From an uncultured Aquimarina sp. (lineage in GTDB: Bacteria; Bacteroidota; Bacteroidia; Flavobacteriales; Flavobacteriaceae): a stretch of 64,000 bases of DNA. The stretch is taken from the NCBI GenBank assembly GCA_947496705.1, contig CANMDW010000029.1, forward strand, positions 1-64,000, in the 5' to 3' direction. Shown piece after piece: positions 55,915 through 64,000 of the stretch. Numbering within the stretch: position 1 is the stretch's first letter; every line of letters begins with the position of its first letter. The notes below the pieces were generated by a model. It worked only from the letters and a program-made list of their open reading frames with translations, was not told the DNA's origin and made no database searches. Position numbers and translations under genes: made by a program.

Positions 55915-56107
55915 AATAACAACACTCTAGTTTAAAATAGCTATACTATTTTTAATTACATATATTACTGATTTACAGCGACTCATCCCATCCTAAATCC
56001 TTCCCAAAAGGAAGGACTTCGAGCTCCCTTCCCTTTGGGAAGGGCTGGGGATGGGACAACCCAATACATTAACAACGCTATTTTAAACTAGAGCCAATAA
56101 CAACACT
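55915..56107. mobile_element. Second MITE-like element
   Basis: Perfect 17-base inverted ends, CTCTAGTTTAAAATAGC (55925-55941) and its complement (56077-56093). A 12-base direct repeat AATAACAACACT lies at 55915-55926 and 56096-56107. The centre folds as a three-way junction: outer CCCATCC/GGATGGG (55987-55993/56049-56055), with TCCTTCC/GGAAGGA (55998-56004/56010-56016) and CCCTTCCC/GGGAAGGG (56026-56033/56037-56044). The exact ends overlap the direct repeats by a few bases. No coding sequence. Confidence 0.75.
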
Positions 56108-56160
56108 AAACGGCTATACACAAAGCAATTAAACTGTTTATAACAAAGCGCACCCAATAA

Positions 56161-56958
56161 TTAAATGGGACTATCTGAAATCTTGTTTTTATATTTTTTC
56201 TTCCAAAAAAATATTCTTTTCTTAATTCGTATTTTACGATAGAAACGTTCCTGAAACTCTTTGGTATATCGCCACATCAAGTTGAATATCTTTTCTTCAT
56301 CTTGACCCGAACATTTTGCATACTCATTACTCATTACGGCTATCATTGGTCTATGAATGGTAAGCTTAGCAAAGTTTTTAATTCTAGCATCAAAATCCAT
56401 CTCTCCAAACTCCATTCGGTTAAGATCTACCAAATAAAATTCATACCCATCTTCTTTTCTTTCAATTAATGTATTACCCGGTGAATGATCGAGAAAATTC
56501 ATTCCACTTTCATGAAGCTTATATGTGAACCTGGTAAATGCTCTAAGTATATCTTCATGGTCAGGAATACTAAAATCTGTAGTCAATTCCCTGTACGTCA
56601 AATCGCAATCTATCAATTCACTTACATAATAACTTTTTTTGAACAAAAAAGTAGTTGACTGTAAGTCATAAGCCACAGGAAAAGGAGTATTTATACCAAA
56701 TTCGAGCAACCTATTTGCATACTCGTACGACCTTTCTGCTTTTGATTTTCTAAAGAATTTATAGGCAACCTGGTTGATGATATTTGGTATTTTAAACGAT
56801 TTTATCGTATGCTTTTCACCATCAATCATTACGATTTTTATAACATTACGTTCTGCAGCACCTAATACCTCTTTATACTCTTCAAATTTGAAGATGGTTT
56901 CCTTAACTTTATCACTTACCGAACTATACTTTGGGTGTATTACAAACTTATTTTGCAT
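56161..56958 (-). CDS. Lipopolysaccharide kinase (Kdo/heptose kinase-like)
   Basis: A 265-residue protein of the Kdo/WaaP kinase superfamily. Seen are the ATP lysine region (TIKSFKIPNIINQVAYKFFR), the catalytic loop MNFLDHSPGNTLIERK with the D and N, and the VDLNRMEFGEMD segment in place of DFG. It likely phosphorylates a core sugar. The gene starts 11 bases after the methyltransferase, and both run left. Confidence 0.85.
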   Translation of the reverse strand: MQNKFVIHPKYSSVSDKVKETIFKFEEYKEVLGAAERNVIKIVMIDGEKHTIKSFKIPNIINQVAYKFFRKSKAERSYEYANRLLEFGINTPFPVAYDLQSTTFLFKKSYYVSELIDCDLTYRELTTDFSIPDHEDILRAFTRFTYKLHESGMNFLDHSPGNTLIERKEDGYEFYLVDLNRMEFGEMDFDARIKNFAKLTIHRPMIAVMSNEYAKCSGQDEEKIFNLMWRYTKEFQERFYRKIRIKKRIFFWKKKYKNKISDSPI

Positions 56959-56969
56959 TACTTAGCTAT

Positions 56970-57617
56970 TTATCTTTTAAACTTAGCTACGGTTGCATAC
57001 TGCGGATACCTGATATCGAGCTGAGTAAATAATACCGGAATATTATATAGATAAGGTTTAATAGATTTACTTTTGTTTATTCCTTCATGCACTACTACAG
57101 AATATCCTAACTCTTCATACATTCTACGAATACTTTTACTGGTAAAAAATCTGAGATGCGTTCTATCCATTACTCCAAAATCTTCATATAACCAATCTTT
57201 TTTTACCAAAACACGCATAAACGTATTATGATACCGCACATTGGGAATAGAACTTATCACAACCCCCTCTGGAGTAAGTTTGTGTTTAATTTTATCCAAA
57301 ACCATATAAGGATCTACCAGATGCTCTAATACATCATTAAAATAAATAGCATCAAAATAACCATCAGGCAGTTCATCAATATAATCTTCACACTTTCCTG
57401 AAAAAACCTTAAATAACTTCTCTTTGGCAATTCGAGCTTCTTCATCCATATATTCTATACCCCACACTTCTGCTCCGGTTTGTTCTTTCAACACTTCAGC
57501 AAACGCACCATTACCACAACCAATATCAATAATTTTTTTAGGATTATTGGGCATGTATTTAATCATTTCATGTCTTATGTTATCATAGTATCCTTCTGGC
57601 TTGTTTTCATAGTCCAT
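56970..57617 (-). CDS. SAM-dependent methyltransferase
   Basis: A 215-residue class I methyltransferase: IIDIGCGNGAFAEVLKEQ, DAIYFNDVLEHLVDPYMVL and the C-terminal RTHLRFFTSKSIRRMYEELG. Such proteins sit in glycan clusters and may methylate a sugar. The start is MDYENKPEGY at 57617, because an earlier TTG (57635) overlaps the -7 promoter box. Confidence 0.88.
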   Translation of the reverse strand: MDYENKPEGYYDNIRHEMIKYMPNNPKKIIDIGCGNGAFAEVLKEQTGAEVWGIEYMDEEARIAKEKLFKVFSGKCEDYIDELPDGYFDAIYFNDVLEHLVDPYMVLDKIKHKLTPEGVVISSIPNVRYHNTFMRVLVKKDWLYEDFGVMDRTHLRFFTSKSIRRMYEELGYSVVVHEGINKSKSIKPYLYNIPVLFTQLDIRYPQYATVAKFKR

Positions 57618-57632
57618 AAATTTGTATTTCTG

Positions 57633-57640
57633 CAAATATA
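57633..57640 (-). promoter_or_regulatory. -7 box upstream of the methyltransferase
   Basis: TATATTTG on the minus strand followed by GCAG, 15 bases before the methyltransferase start; it heads the methyltransferase-kinase pair. Confidence 0.55.
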
Positions 57641-57758
57641 TTCAAATAAAAAGCATGTTCTATTTATTAGGATTAATTGTACTTTAATTTCGCATCATTC
57701 CTTCTTTCATTTGCTAAATCTGTTGGCAACATGTACTTTTGATTTTTAAGTATTCTGT

Positions 57759-58688
57759 ATGAAAGACCTTTCGGTAATATTAATAAACTATAATTCTTCT
57801 TCTTTTACCATCAATTGTGTTAAATCTATCATCGATCAGACCACACCATTGCTTCATTATGAGATCATTATTGTAGACAATGCTTCAAAAATTGAAGACT
57901 TTAAAATTTTAGAGAATGCAATAAACAAATTGAATATAGTTAATTTAAAACTAGTAAGAAGTAAATATAATACCGGTTTTGGAGGCGGAAACATGCATGG
58001 AGTACAGTTTGCCAGTGGTAAATATTTTGCTTTTGTGAATAATGATACCATTCTGCAAAATGATTGCCTCAAAATCACTTATGATTTTTTGGAAAACACT
58101 CCGGAAGCGGCTATCTGTTGTCCGCAACAGTATAATGAACATGGAGAAGTTCAGAAATCCTTTGATCATTTTTTAAGCTTAAGGCGAGAACTTTTCGGAA
58201 GGAAAATCTTAGAGAAGATCAATCCTGCTAAATTTCCAAAACGAAAAAAAGTGTATGACAGTCCGGTAAAAGTACAAAGCGTTCCGGGTTCTTTTTTGGT
58301 GGTAGATGCCGAGGCTTTTTGTGCTGTAGGAGGATTTGATACCAATATTTTTTTACACTATGAAGAAACCGATCTTTGCTACAGGATATACAAAGAAACC
58401 AAAAATGGTGCATGCTTTCTAATTTCTGAAGGAAGATATACTCATTTTAAAGGTCAAAGCACAGAAAAAAGTATTGCCATTAAAAAAGAATTAAAAATAT
58501 CATTATTATATGTGCTGAGAAAAAATTCCGGATACGGGGCATATCAAATTTTACGCTGGTGGTTAACTATAAAATTCTTTTTTAAATCGATCTTTAAACC
58601 CAAAAATTTTCAACTTTTTTATTTGTTTTTAACTGGTGCTCCTTTAAGTGCATCTTTAAAACAACAACAAACCATTGCAAAACAATAG
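57759..58688 (+). CDS. GT2 glycosyltransferase
   Basis: A 309-residue GT-A enzyme with MKDLSVILINYNSSSFTINC, YEIIIVDNAS, a DxD-like FVNNDTILQNDC region and the EETDLCYRIYKE segment. It resembles rhamnosyl- or O-antigen glycosyltransferases of the GT2 type. The next gene begins one base after its stop. Confidence 0.87.
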   Translation: MKDLSVILINYNSSSFTINCVKSIIDQTTPLLHYEIIIVDNASKIEDFKILENAINKLNIVNLKLVRSKYNTGFGGGNMHGVQFASGKYFAFVNNDTILQNDCLKITYDFLENTPEAAICCPQQYNEHGEVQKSFDHFLSLRRELFGRKILEKINPAKFPKRKKVYDSPVKVQSVPGSFLVVDAEAFCAVGGFDTNIFLHYEETDLCYRIYKETKNGACFLISEGRYTHFKGQSTEKSIAIKKELKISLLYVLRKNSGYGAYQILRWWLTIKFFFKSIFKPKNFQLFYLFLTGAPLSASLKQQQTIAKQ

Positions 58689-58689
58689 T

Positions 58690-59799
58690 ATGTATATTTT
58701 ACACGTATCTGCAGTAACAAATTGGGGTGGTGGTGAAAATCACATCGAAAATCTGTGTTTCGAACTAAAAGAATCGCATCCAGAAATCAAGAACACTATT
58801 TTATGTGCACGAAACACACCGTTTCATGAAAGACTTAAAAAATCAGACCTTAACTTCATTACTGCACCACTTAAAATCAAAATTGACCCCAGGTTCTTTC
58901 TGAAAATCGGAGCCTTCTGCAAAAAAGAAAAAGTAGACCTAATTCATATTCATGAACCCAGTGCATTGTTTGCCTGCATTCTGGCAGACAAATTGTATAA
59001 TCTACCACCATTTGTATTTAGCAAAAAAACCTCTTTTCCTATAAAGCAGAGAAAAAAAACATTGTATAAGTATAACTATTCAAAAATTAAAAAGATTTTA
59101 TGTGTTTCAGAAGAAACAAAAAGAGTTGCAGAAAAAGCAATTGCAAACCACAATAAATTAATAACCATATATCACGGGACAAACTTAAAAACCAAAAGTA
59201 TTGAAACGCCTTTCTTGCTGAGAGAAAAATATGAGATTCCTTCTGATAAAAAAGTCATTGGAAGTATTGCGAATCATATTAAGGCCAAGCATCTGGACAC
59301 CTGGATTGATGTGGTAGATACTATCATAAACAAAGAGAAGAAAACAGATTACATTTTTGTACAAATCGGTACTTTTTCTGAACGCACTGAGGCATTATTG
59401 GATCGCGTAAAAGCATTGAATTTAGAAAAACACATGATTTTTCTGGGGTATACTCCCAATGCCTCCAACTTTTTACCTCAATTTGATATCAGCTTAATAA
59501 CCTCACAAAGTGAAGGCATTCCTCAGTTTATTTATGAATCTATGTATCATAAAGTACCCGTTATCAGCACCAATGTAGGAGGAATCCCTGAAGCAATAGA
59601 ACACGATATCAATGGATTGCTGGCTCCAGTGTATGATAGCAAAACACTAACAGATCATATCATAACACTCTCAAAAGATCCTCAATTACAGGAAGAGTTT
59701 ATTCAAAAGAGCTATGAAAAGCTTATGAAAAACTTTACAACCAGTGCTATGGCAAAACAAACTTTAGAGGTTTATAAAACAATTTTAGATGATGCCTGA
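58690..59799 (+). CDS. GT4 glycosyltransferase
   Basis: A 369-residue GT-B enzyme starting MYILHVSAVTNWGGGENHIE, with GSIANHIKAKHLDTWIDVVD and ITSQSEGIPQFIYESMYHKV as the donor-binding EX7E region. A TTG at 58675 is possible but overlaps the GT2 stop; the ATG at 58690 is preferred. Its stop overlaps the ATG of the damaged yrdC copy (59792), so the original gene order was probably GT4-yrdC with overlap. Confidence 0.88.
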   Translation: MYILHVSAVTNWGGGENHIENLCFELKESHPEIKNTILCARNTPFHERLKKSDLNFITAPLKIKIDPRFFLKIGAFCKKEKVDLIHIHEPSALFACILADKLYNLPPFVFSKKTSFPIKQRKKTLYKYNYSKIKKILCVSEETKRVAEKAIANHNKLITIYHGTNLKTKSIETPFLLREKYEIPSDKKVIGSIANHIKAKHLDTWIDVVDTIINKEKKTDYIFVQIGTFSERTEALLDRVKALNLEKHMIFLGYTPNASNFLPQFDISLITSQSEGIPQFIYESMYHKVPVISTNVGGIPEAIEHDINGLLAPVYDSKTLTDHIITLSKDPQLQEEFIQKSYEKLMKNFTTSAMAKQTLEVYKTILDDA

Positions 59800-59869
59800 T
59801 CAACAAACAGAACTAGAAAAAACACTCACCATCCTAAAAAAGGTGGAATCATCCTCTACCCCACCGATA
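59792..59869 (+). pseudogene. Truncated duplicate of the yrdC-type 5' end
   Basis: This 78-base stretch matches the first 79 bases of the intact gene at 61009-61087, starting from the same ATG, with only two substitutions and one missing A. The missing base, in the run of A at about 59836-59841, shifts the frame. After 59869 the match ends and sequence of the inserted segment follows. It is a non-functional leftover. Confidence 0.85.
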
Positions 59870-59933
59870 TGTTTTATGTGCAATATGCAACGGTTGTCAA
59901 AAAATAATATGTTATCCTTGATAAAAATGTATT

Positions 59934-60764
59934 TTAATCCAGCTTTATTTCCAAAGGAAATTTAACCTGACAAAACACCTCATTGCCTATATAGTTATTG
60001 GGCATATGATGTACTGAAGAATTCTCATTACATTGATAAAAATTGTTTCCCTTCTCTTCTAGTGGCACTAATGTGCCCTTATATCTATCCATTTTAAAAC
60101 CGTGCCATCCAATAGCTGATCTTTCTCTAATGCGATAATTCTTAAATTTAAACTTCCACTCACTACTTTTTATAAACTTTTTTAATTCAGATTTTTCATA
60201 AATCCAAAAACCACAATAAGGATTAATGTCATTCAGTAAAAACTTTGTATCGTCCAAATCAACAATTCTGTCCAAAGGCTTAAAGAGATCGGTAGAATAT
60301 TCATTATTAGTTTTATTATCCTTTTCAATCCTCAAAAACCCTAAATTATAATTATTTTTTAGACATATATCTTTATTTTCTAGCCAATAATCAAAAGTAT
60401 TCGAATTAAAATAAATATCATCTTCAATATACATCTGCACATCAAAATTTTCAATATATTTTTCAACGTACTTTCTGTTAACCCATGCCAGATAAAATGG
60501 ATGGACAAGTTTTGTGAGCCCTAATTTTAATAGAGTTTGATAATAAAATCTATGAATACTATGGAGCTTATTATTATTTTTCCTGGCAAAATCATGAACT
60601 ATAATTTTAACGTTTTCATGATGCTCATCTAGTTTGAAATCGCGATTAGAATACACAAAAATTGTTTTCTCTGCATCAATACTTTCGATACCTTCTATGA
60701 CTTTCTTTAGATACTGCAACCTATTTTCCACATAATAAAAAGTAATATGTACTCCTAAATTCAT
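59934..60764 (-). CDS. Unusual GT-A-like protein in the inserted segment
   Basis: A 276-residue protein I do not place in a named family. It starts MNLGVHITFYYVENRLQYLK and has a DxD-like MYIEDDIYFNSNTFDYW, then WHGFKMDRYKGTLVPLEEKG and CNENSSVHHMPNNYIG, the pattern of a GT-A glycosyltransferase acting on a lipid or glycan acceptor. It faces left, opposite to its neighbours, and lies wholly between the two copies of the yrdC 5' end, which suggests it was brought in as a cassette. Confidence 0.65.
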   Translation of the reverse strand: MNLGVHITFYYVENRLQYLKKVIEGIESIDAEKTIFVYSNRDFKLDEHHENVKIIVHDFARKNNNKLHSIHRFYYQTLLKLGLTKLVHPFYLAWVNRKYVEKYIENFDVQMYIEDDIYFNSNTFDYWLENKDICLKNNYNLGFLRIEKDNKTNNEYSTDLFKPLDRIVDLDDTKFLLNDINPYCGFWIYEKSELKKFIKSSEWKFKFKNYRIRERSAIGWHGFKMDRYKGTLVPLEEKGNNFYQCNENSSVHHMPNNYIGNEVFCQVKFPLEIKLD

Positions 60765-60975
60765 TGTTAATTTGATATGTTTTTTAAAATACTGTTGGGC
60801 TCATATATTGTTCCGAAATTTAGATCTTTTTTTTTAAACACCGAGTTAAAAAAGTAAATATCATAGCAAAAGAGTCTCCAAAGAAATATACTTACAATTA
60901 AGGTCGAAATCCTAACTACTAGATAAAAAAATTATCCTTTCTATTACAAAACAAGTTTACTACTAGCTTCTTTTG

Positions 60976-60983
60976 TATTTTTG
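60976..60983 (+). promoter_or_regulatory. -7 box upstream of the yrdC-type gene
   Basis: TATTTTTG followed by GGC, 25 bases before the ATG at 61009. It lies in the inserted segment, so the intact gene now has its own promoter. No TTG at the usual distance. Confidence 0.5.
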
Positions 60984-61008
60984 GGCAATCAAAATTTAAA
61001 TTATTCGA

Positions 61009-61578
61009 ATGCCTGATCAACAAACAGAACTAGAAAAAACACTCACCATCCTAAAAAAAGGAGGAATCATCCTTTACCCCACCGATACCGTTTGGGGTAT
61101 TGGCTGTGATGCCACCAATGCCGAAGCAATTGATAAAATATACGCTCTTAAAAAAAGGGAAGAAAGCAAATCAATGATTTGTCTGGTAAGTGATTTTAAA
61201 ATGTTGCAACAATATGTAGAAGAAGTGCCAGAAGTGGCTTATGATATCCTAAAATATGCTACCAGGGCCACTACAATAATTTATGACAGGCCCCTGCGGG
61301 TTGCAGAAAATATCATTGCAGCCGATAATACACTGGGTATTCGTGTAGTCAGAGATCCTTTTTGTGGTAAATTAATACGAAAACTCAAAAGACCTATCGT
61401 TTCTACCTCGGCAAATATTAGTGATAAACCTACACCAAAAAACTTTGAAGAAATCTCTGATGCTATTTTGCAAGGCGTAGACTATGTCGTAAATTTGCCC
61501 CTGCAAAATAAAGGTGCAAAACCTTCTTCGATTATTAAGATCGGAGGCGATAGTACCGTAAAAATTATCAGGAAGTAA
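61009..61578 (+). CDS. Sua5/YciO/YrdC-family threonylcarbamoyl-AMP synthase-like protein
   Basis: A 189-residue protein of the family that makes threonylcarbamoyl-AMP for the t6A modification of tRNA. Motifs: GGIILYPTDTVWGIGCDATN, KREESKSMICLVSD, the KRPIVSTSANISDKPTP segment. It lacks the C-terminal Sua5 extension and so is the short YrdC form. Its first 79 bases are duplicated at 59792-59869. It lies 9 bases before the CCA-adding enzyme. Confidence 0.93.
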   Translation: MPDQQTELEKTLTILKKGGIILYPTDTVWGIGCDATNAEAIDKIYALKKREESKSMICLVSDFKMLQQYVEEVPEVAYDILKYATRATTIIYDRPLRVAENIIAADNTLGIRVVRDPFCGKLIRKLKRPIVSTSANISDKPTPKNFEEISDAILQGVDYVVNLPLQNKGAKPSSIIKIGGDSTVKIIRK

Positions 61579-61587
61579 ATTAGATTC

Positions 61588-63030
61588 ATGTCAGAAGCTA
61601 GCAACTATAAAGAAGCCCTGCAACATCCCATTTTTAATACGATTGCCAAAGCGTCTGCAAATCTAAAACTAAACAGTTACGTTATCGGTGGATTTGTACG
61701 GGATTATATACTGCAAAGGGGAACACCCAAAGATATAGATATTGTTACTGTGGGTAGTGGGATAGCGTTGGCAAAAGAAGTATCCAAACTTTTGCCTAAC
61801 CATCCAAAAGTACAGGTTTTTAAAACCTATGGCACCGCAATGTTAAAAACAGAGGGTATCGAAGTAGAATTTGTGGGTGCACGAAAAGAATCCTATGCAG
61901 CGCATAGTCGCAATCCCGTTGTAGAAAACGGAACGCTGGAAGATGATCAGAACCGAAGAGACTTTAGCATTAATGCCCTGGCTTTAAATCTAGCACCAGA
62001 AAATCCCGGGGAATTATTGGATCCCTTCAAAGGACTGGAAGATTTAAAAGCCAAGATCATTCGTACTCCGCTGGATCCAGATATTACCTACTCTGATGAT
62101 CCTCTGCGCATGATGCGCGCTATTCGTTTTGCTACGCAATTAAACTTCAGGATTGAAGAGACATCGCTCAATGCCATTACAAAAAATAAAGACCGTATTA
62201 AGATCATTACCAAAGAACGTATCGTAGATGAATTGCATAAAATTCTTTTAAGCGATAAACCATCAGTGGGTTTTAAACTGCTCGAAAAAACCGGGCTTTT
62301 AGCCTATATGCTCCCGGAACTGATCGCATTAAAGGGTATTGATGAAATTGAAGGGCAACGTCATAAAGACAATTTTTATCATACTCTGGAGGTGGTGGAT
62401 AACATTTCTGAAAACACAGACGATTTATGGTTACGCTGGGCGGCCTTATTGCACGATATCGGTAAAGCGCCGACCAAAAAGTTTAGTAAAAAGGTAGGCT
62501 GGACCTTTCACGGGCATGAATTTGTAGGGTCTAAAATGGTATTCAAACTCTTCAAGAGATTGAAGATGCCCCTGAATGATAAAATGAAATTCGTACAAAA
62601 AATGGTGCTGATGAGCTCACGGCCAATCGTAATTTCGACTGACGTTACCGACTCGGCGGTGCGAAGACTGGTGTTTGATGCCGGTGATTATATTGAAGAA
62701 TTAATGACACTTTGCGAAGCAGATATTACCACCAAGAATCCAAAAAAGTTTAAGAAGTATCATCACAATTTTAAGATCGTAAGGCAAAAGATGGTCGAAG
62801 TCGAAGAACGGGATCATATCCGTAATTTTCAACCTCCTGTTACCGGAGAAGAAATTATGGAGACTTTTAATATCAAACCTTCTCGCGAAATCGGGATCAT
62901 AAAAGAAGCGATAAAAGAAGCGATTCTGGAAGGGGATATCCCCAATGAGCACAATGCTGCATATGAATTTATGTTACAAAAGGGAAAAGAACTGGGGTTA
63001 AGCCCACAACGCCCCCAAAGGGGAAACTAA
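61588..63030 (+). CDS. CCA tRNA nucleotidyltransferase / poly(A) polymerase family
   Basis: A 480-residue class II nucleotidyltransferase that adds CCA to tRNA 3' ends (or adenosines). Seen are GGFVRDYILQRGTPKDIDIV with the DxD pair, the RRDFSINALAL motif, ERIVDELHKILLSDKPSVGF, and a C-terminal HD domain (WAALLHDIGKAPTKKF; GHEFVGSK). The last residues (SPQRPQRGN) are encoded by a GCCCCCAAAGGGG palindrome. It may be bifunctional with phosphatase activity. Confidence 0.93.
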   Translation: MSEASNYKEALQHPIFNTIAKASANLKLNSYVIGGFVRDYILQRGTPKDIDIVTVGSGIALAKEVSKLLPNHPKVQVFKTYGTAMLKTEGIEVEFVGARKESYAAHSRNPVVENGTLEDDQNRRDFSINALALNLAPENPGELLDPFKGLEDLKAKIIRTPLDPDITYSDDPLRMMRAIRFATQLNFRIEETSLNAITKNKDRIKIITKERIVDELHKILLSDKPSVGFKLLEKTGLLAYMLPELIALKGIDEIEGQRHKDNFYHTLEVVDNISENTDDLWLRWAALLHDIGKAPTKKFSKKVGWTFHGHEFVGSKMVFKLFKRLKMPLNDKMKFVQKMVLMSSRPIVISTDVTDSAVRRLVFDAGDYIEELMTLCEADITTKNPKKFKKYHHNFKIVRQKMVEVEERDHIRNFQPPVTGEEIMETFNIKPSREIGIIKEAIKEAILEGDIPNEHNAAYEFMLQKGKELGLSPQRPQRGN

Positions 63031-63053
63031 AAGTAGGGGTTTCTATTTTTGTC

Positions 63054-63073
63054 ATTCCAGTGTAAACTGGAAT
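63054..63073. repeat. Hairpin between CCA gene and ctaA
   Basis: ATTCCAGT (63054-63061) pairs with ACTGGAAT (63066-63073), loop GTAA. It is in the 110-base gap and may be a terminator or an intergenic repeat. Confidence 0.6.
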
Positions 63074-63140
63074 TTAAAAAAATAAATAAAAACATAAAAT
63101 AGATGCCATTTTCACAGAAATAACTGGAACGAATTAATTA

Positions 63141-64000
63141 ATGAAAAAAGATAGTAAAAAGGTAATATACTGGCTACTTACAGGATGTGTACTAATTTTT
63201 ATAATGGTCATTGTGGGGGGGATTACCCGACTTACACATTCGGGATTATCGATTTCTAACTACAAACTAATCTCAGGCACTATTCCTCCTATGAATGAAG
63301 CAGAGTGGAATGCTGCATTTGAGCTGTATAAACAATATCCTGAGTATCAAAAGATAAATAACCAATTCACCTTGCAAGATTTTAAAGATATCTACTTCTG
63401 GGAATGGTTACATCGTGTTATTGGAAGGTTTATAGGAGTGGTATTTATACTACCTTTTGTATATTTCTTAATTAGAAAACAACTTACAAAGCCTACCATA
63501 AAAAAATCCCTGATATTAATGCTTTTAGGAGGTTTCCAGGGTTTTCTTGGCTGGTTTATGGTCAAAAGCGGATTGATTGACAGGCCAGATGTGAGTCACT
63601 ATCGACTTGCCATGCACCTCATCGCTGCATTTATCACCTTTGCCTATACATTTTGGGTAGCTTTAGATCTTATATATCCAGATAAAAAAGTAATAGATAT
63701 TAAATTCAGAAATCTAATTCGATGGACTTTAGGAGTACTTTTACTTCAAATTATTTATGGTGGCTTTGTAGCAGGTTTGGATGCAGGTTTATTGCATAAT
63801 CATTGGCCTCTAATGAACGACGGAGCTTTAATACATGAATCTGTTTATATTGAACAATCACCGGTGATAAAGAATTTTGTGGAAGGAAAAAGCGGGGTCC
63901 AGTTCATTCATCGTTACCTGGCTTATATCGTTGTTGGACTAATTGCCTTTATCTGGTATAGAAGCAGGCAAATAGAAAAGAATACTATCCAGACCATTTC
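63141..64000 (+). CDS. ctaA: Haem A synthase (COX15/CtaA family), 3' end outside the window
   Basis: Runs from the ATG at 63141 to the window edge (286 codons, no stop). The N terminus reads MKKDSKKVIYWLLTGCVLIF, then GGITRLTHSGLSIS and WEWLHRVIGRFIGVVF, and later HYRLAMHLIAAFITFAYTF and QFIHRYLAYIVVGLI, with the paired histidines of haem binding. COX15/CtaA oxidises the haem O methyl group to make haem A for cytochrome oxidase. It is not linked to another cytochrome gene in this window. Confidence 0.93.
   Translation, partial: MKKDSKKVIYWLLTGCVLIFIMVIVGGITRLTHSGLSISNYKLISGTIPPMNEAEWNAAFELYKQYPEYQKINNQFTLQDFKDIYFWEWLHRVIGRFIGVVFILPFVYFLIRKQLTKPTIKKSLILMLLGGFQGFLGWFMVKSGLIDRPDVSHYRLAMHLIAAFITFAYTFWVALDLIYPDKKVIDIKFRNLIRWTLGVLLLQIIYGGFVAGLDAGLLHNHWPLMNDGALIHESVYIEQSPVIKNFVEGKSGVQFIHRYLAYIVVGLIAFIWYRSRQIEKNTIQTI

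Noticed and set aside
57617..57635. Earlier TTG start for the methyltransferase at 57635
   Set aside because: It overlaps the TATATTTG promoter box, so it would lie upstream of the expected transcript start.

Overview
The window looks like a chromosomal segment of a low-GC marine-type member of the Flavobacteriaceae (Bacteroidota). The grounds are repeated promoter boxes of the flavobacterial type (TAnnTTTG, several with an upstream TTG about 19-20 bases away), almost no Shine-Dalgarno sequences, two SusC/SusD pairs, flavobacterial hypothetical families (DUF5606, DUF349, DUF368, OstA-like) and familiar gene orders (thrS-infC-rpmI-rplT, fur-purA). The genus cannot be fixed from the sequence alone. 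No CRISPR array, prophage or complete insertion sequence was seen.

Layout. 1-523: non-coding, with two leftward promoters and several palindromes. 524-13.7 kb: rightward housekeeping genes (thrS, infC with an ATA start, rpmI, rplT; a small membrane protein with a BarA-like hybrid kinase; an rRNA/tRNA methyltransferase; an M48 protease; Rel; a Fur-family regulator coupled to purA). 13.7-26.5 kb: a leftward PD40 protein, then an OstA-like protein, a class III aminotransferase, a TPR protein, two DUF368 lipid-carrier transporters overlapping aroE, and a DUF349 protein with a methyltransferase. 26.6-41.2 kb: a leftward accessory block made of a duplicated module, membrane-tethered AraC regulator then SusC then SusD, plus a third regulator without its own transporter. 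41.5-51.6 kb: leftward housekeeping genes (mnmA, a nitronate monooxygenase-like gene, mazG; yidC, pyrG; a DUF5606 protein, def, ruvX), interrupted by an 850-base non-coding stretch with a GC-rich hairpin array and a gene remnant split by a small palindromic element. 51.9-60.8 kb: dapD, then a lipopolysaccharide or surface-glycan cluster (GT9, two GT2, two GT4, a Kdo/heptose-kinase-like protein, a methyltransferase and an unusual GT-A-like protein). 61.0-64.0 kb: a Sua5/YrdC protein, a CCA-adding enzyme or poly(A) polymerase, and the start of ctaA, which runs off the right edge.

The most interesting points are signs of small-scale genome remodelling. The first 78-79 bases of the yrdC-type gene occur twice, on either side of a glycosyltransferase-like gene, which suggests a cassette inserted and left a damaged 5' end behind. 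Two short elements (51613-51812 and about 55925-56093) have perfect terminal inverted repeats, 11-12 base direct flanking repeats and internal sequence that can fold into a three-way junction. A third element of 72 bases splits a remnant coding sequence whose frame is restored if the element is removed. The two susC genes share a conserved upstream region of about 120 bases that is a good candidate for the operator or leader controlled by the 7-TM AraC proteins. Heptamer tandem repeats lie just upstream of the aminotransferase start and upstream of rplT.
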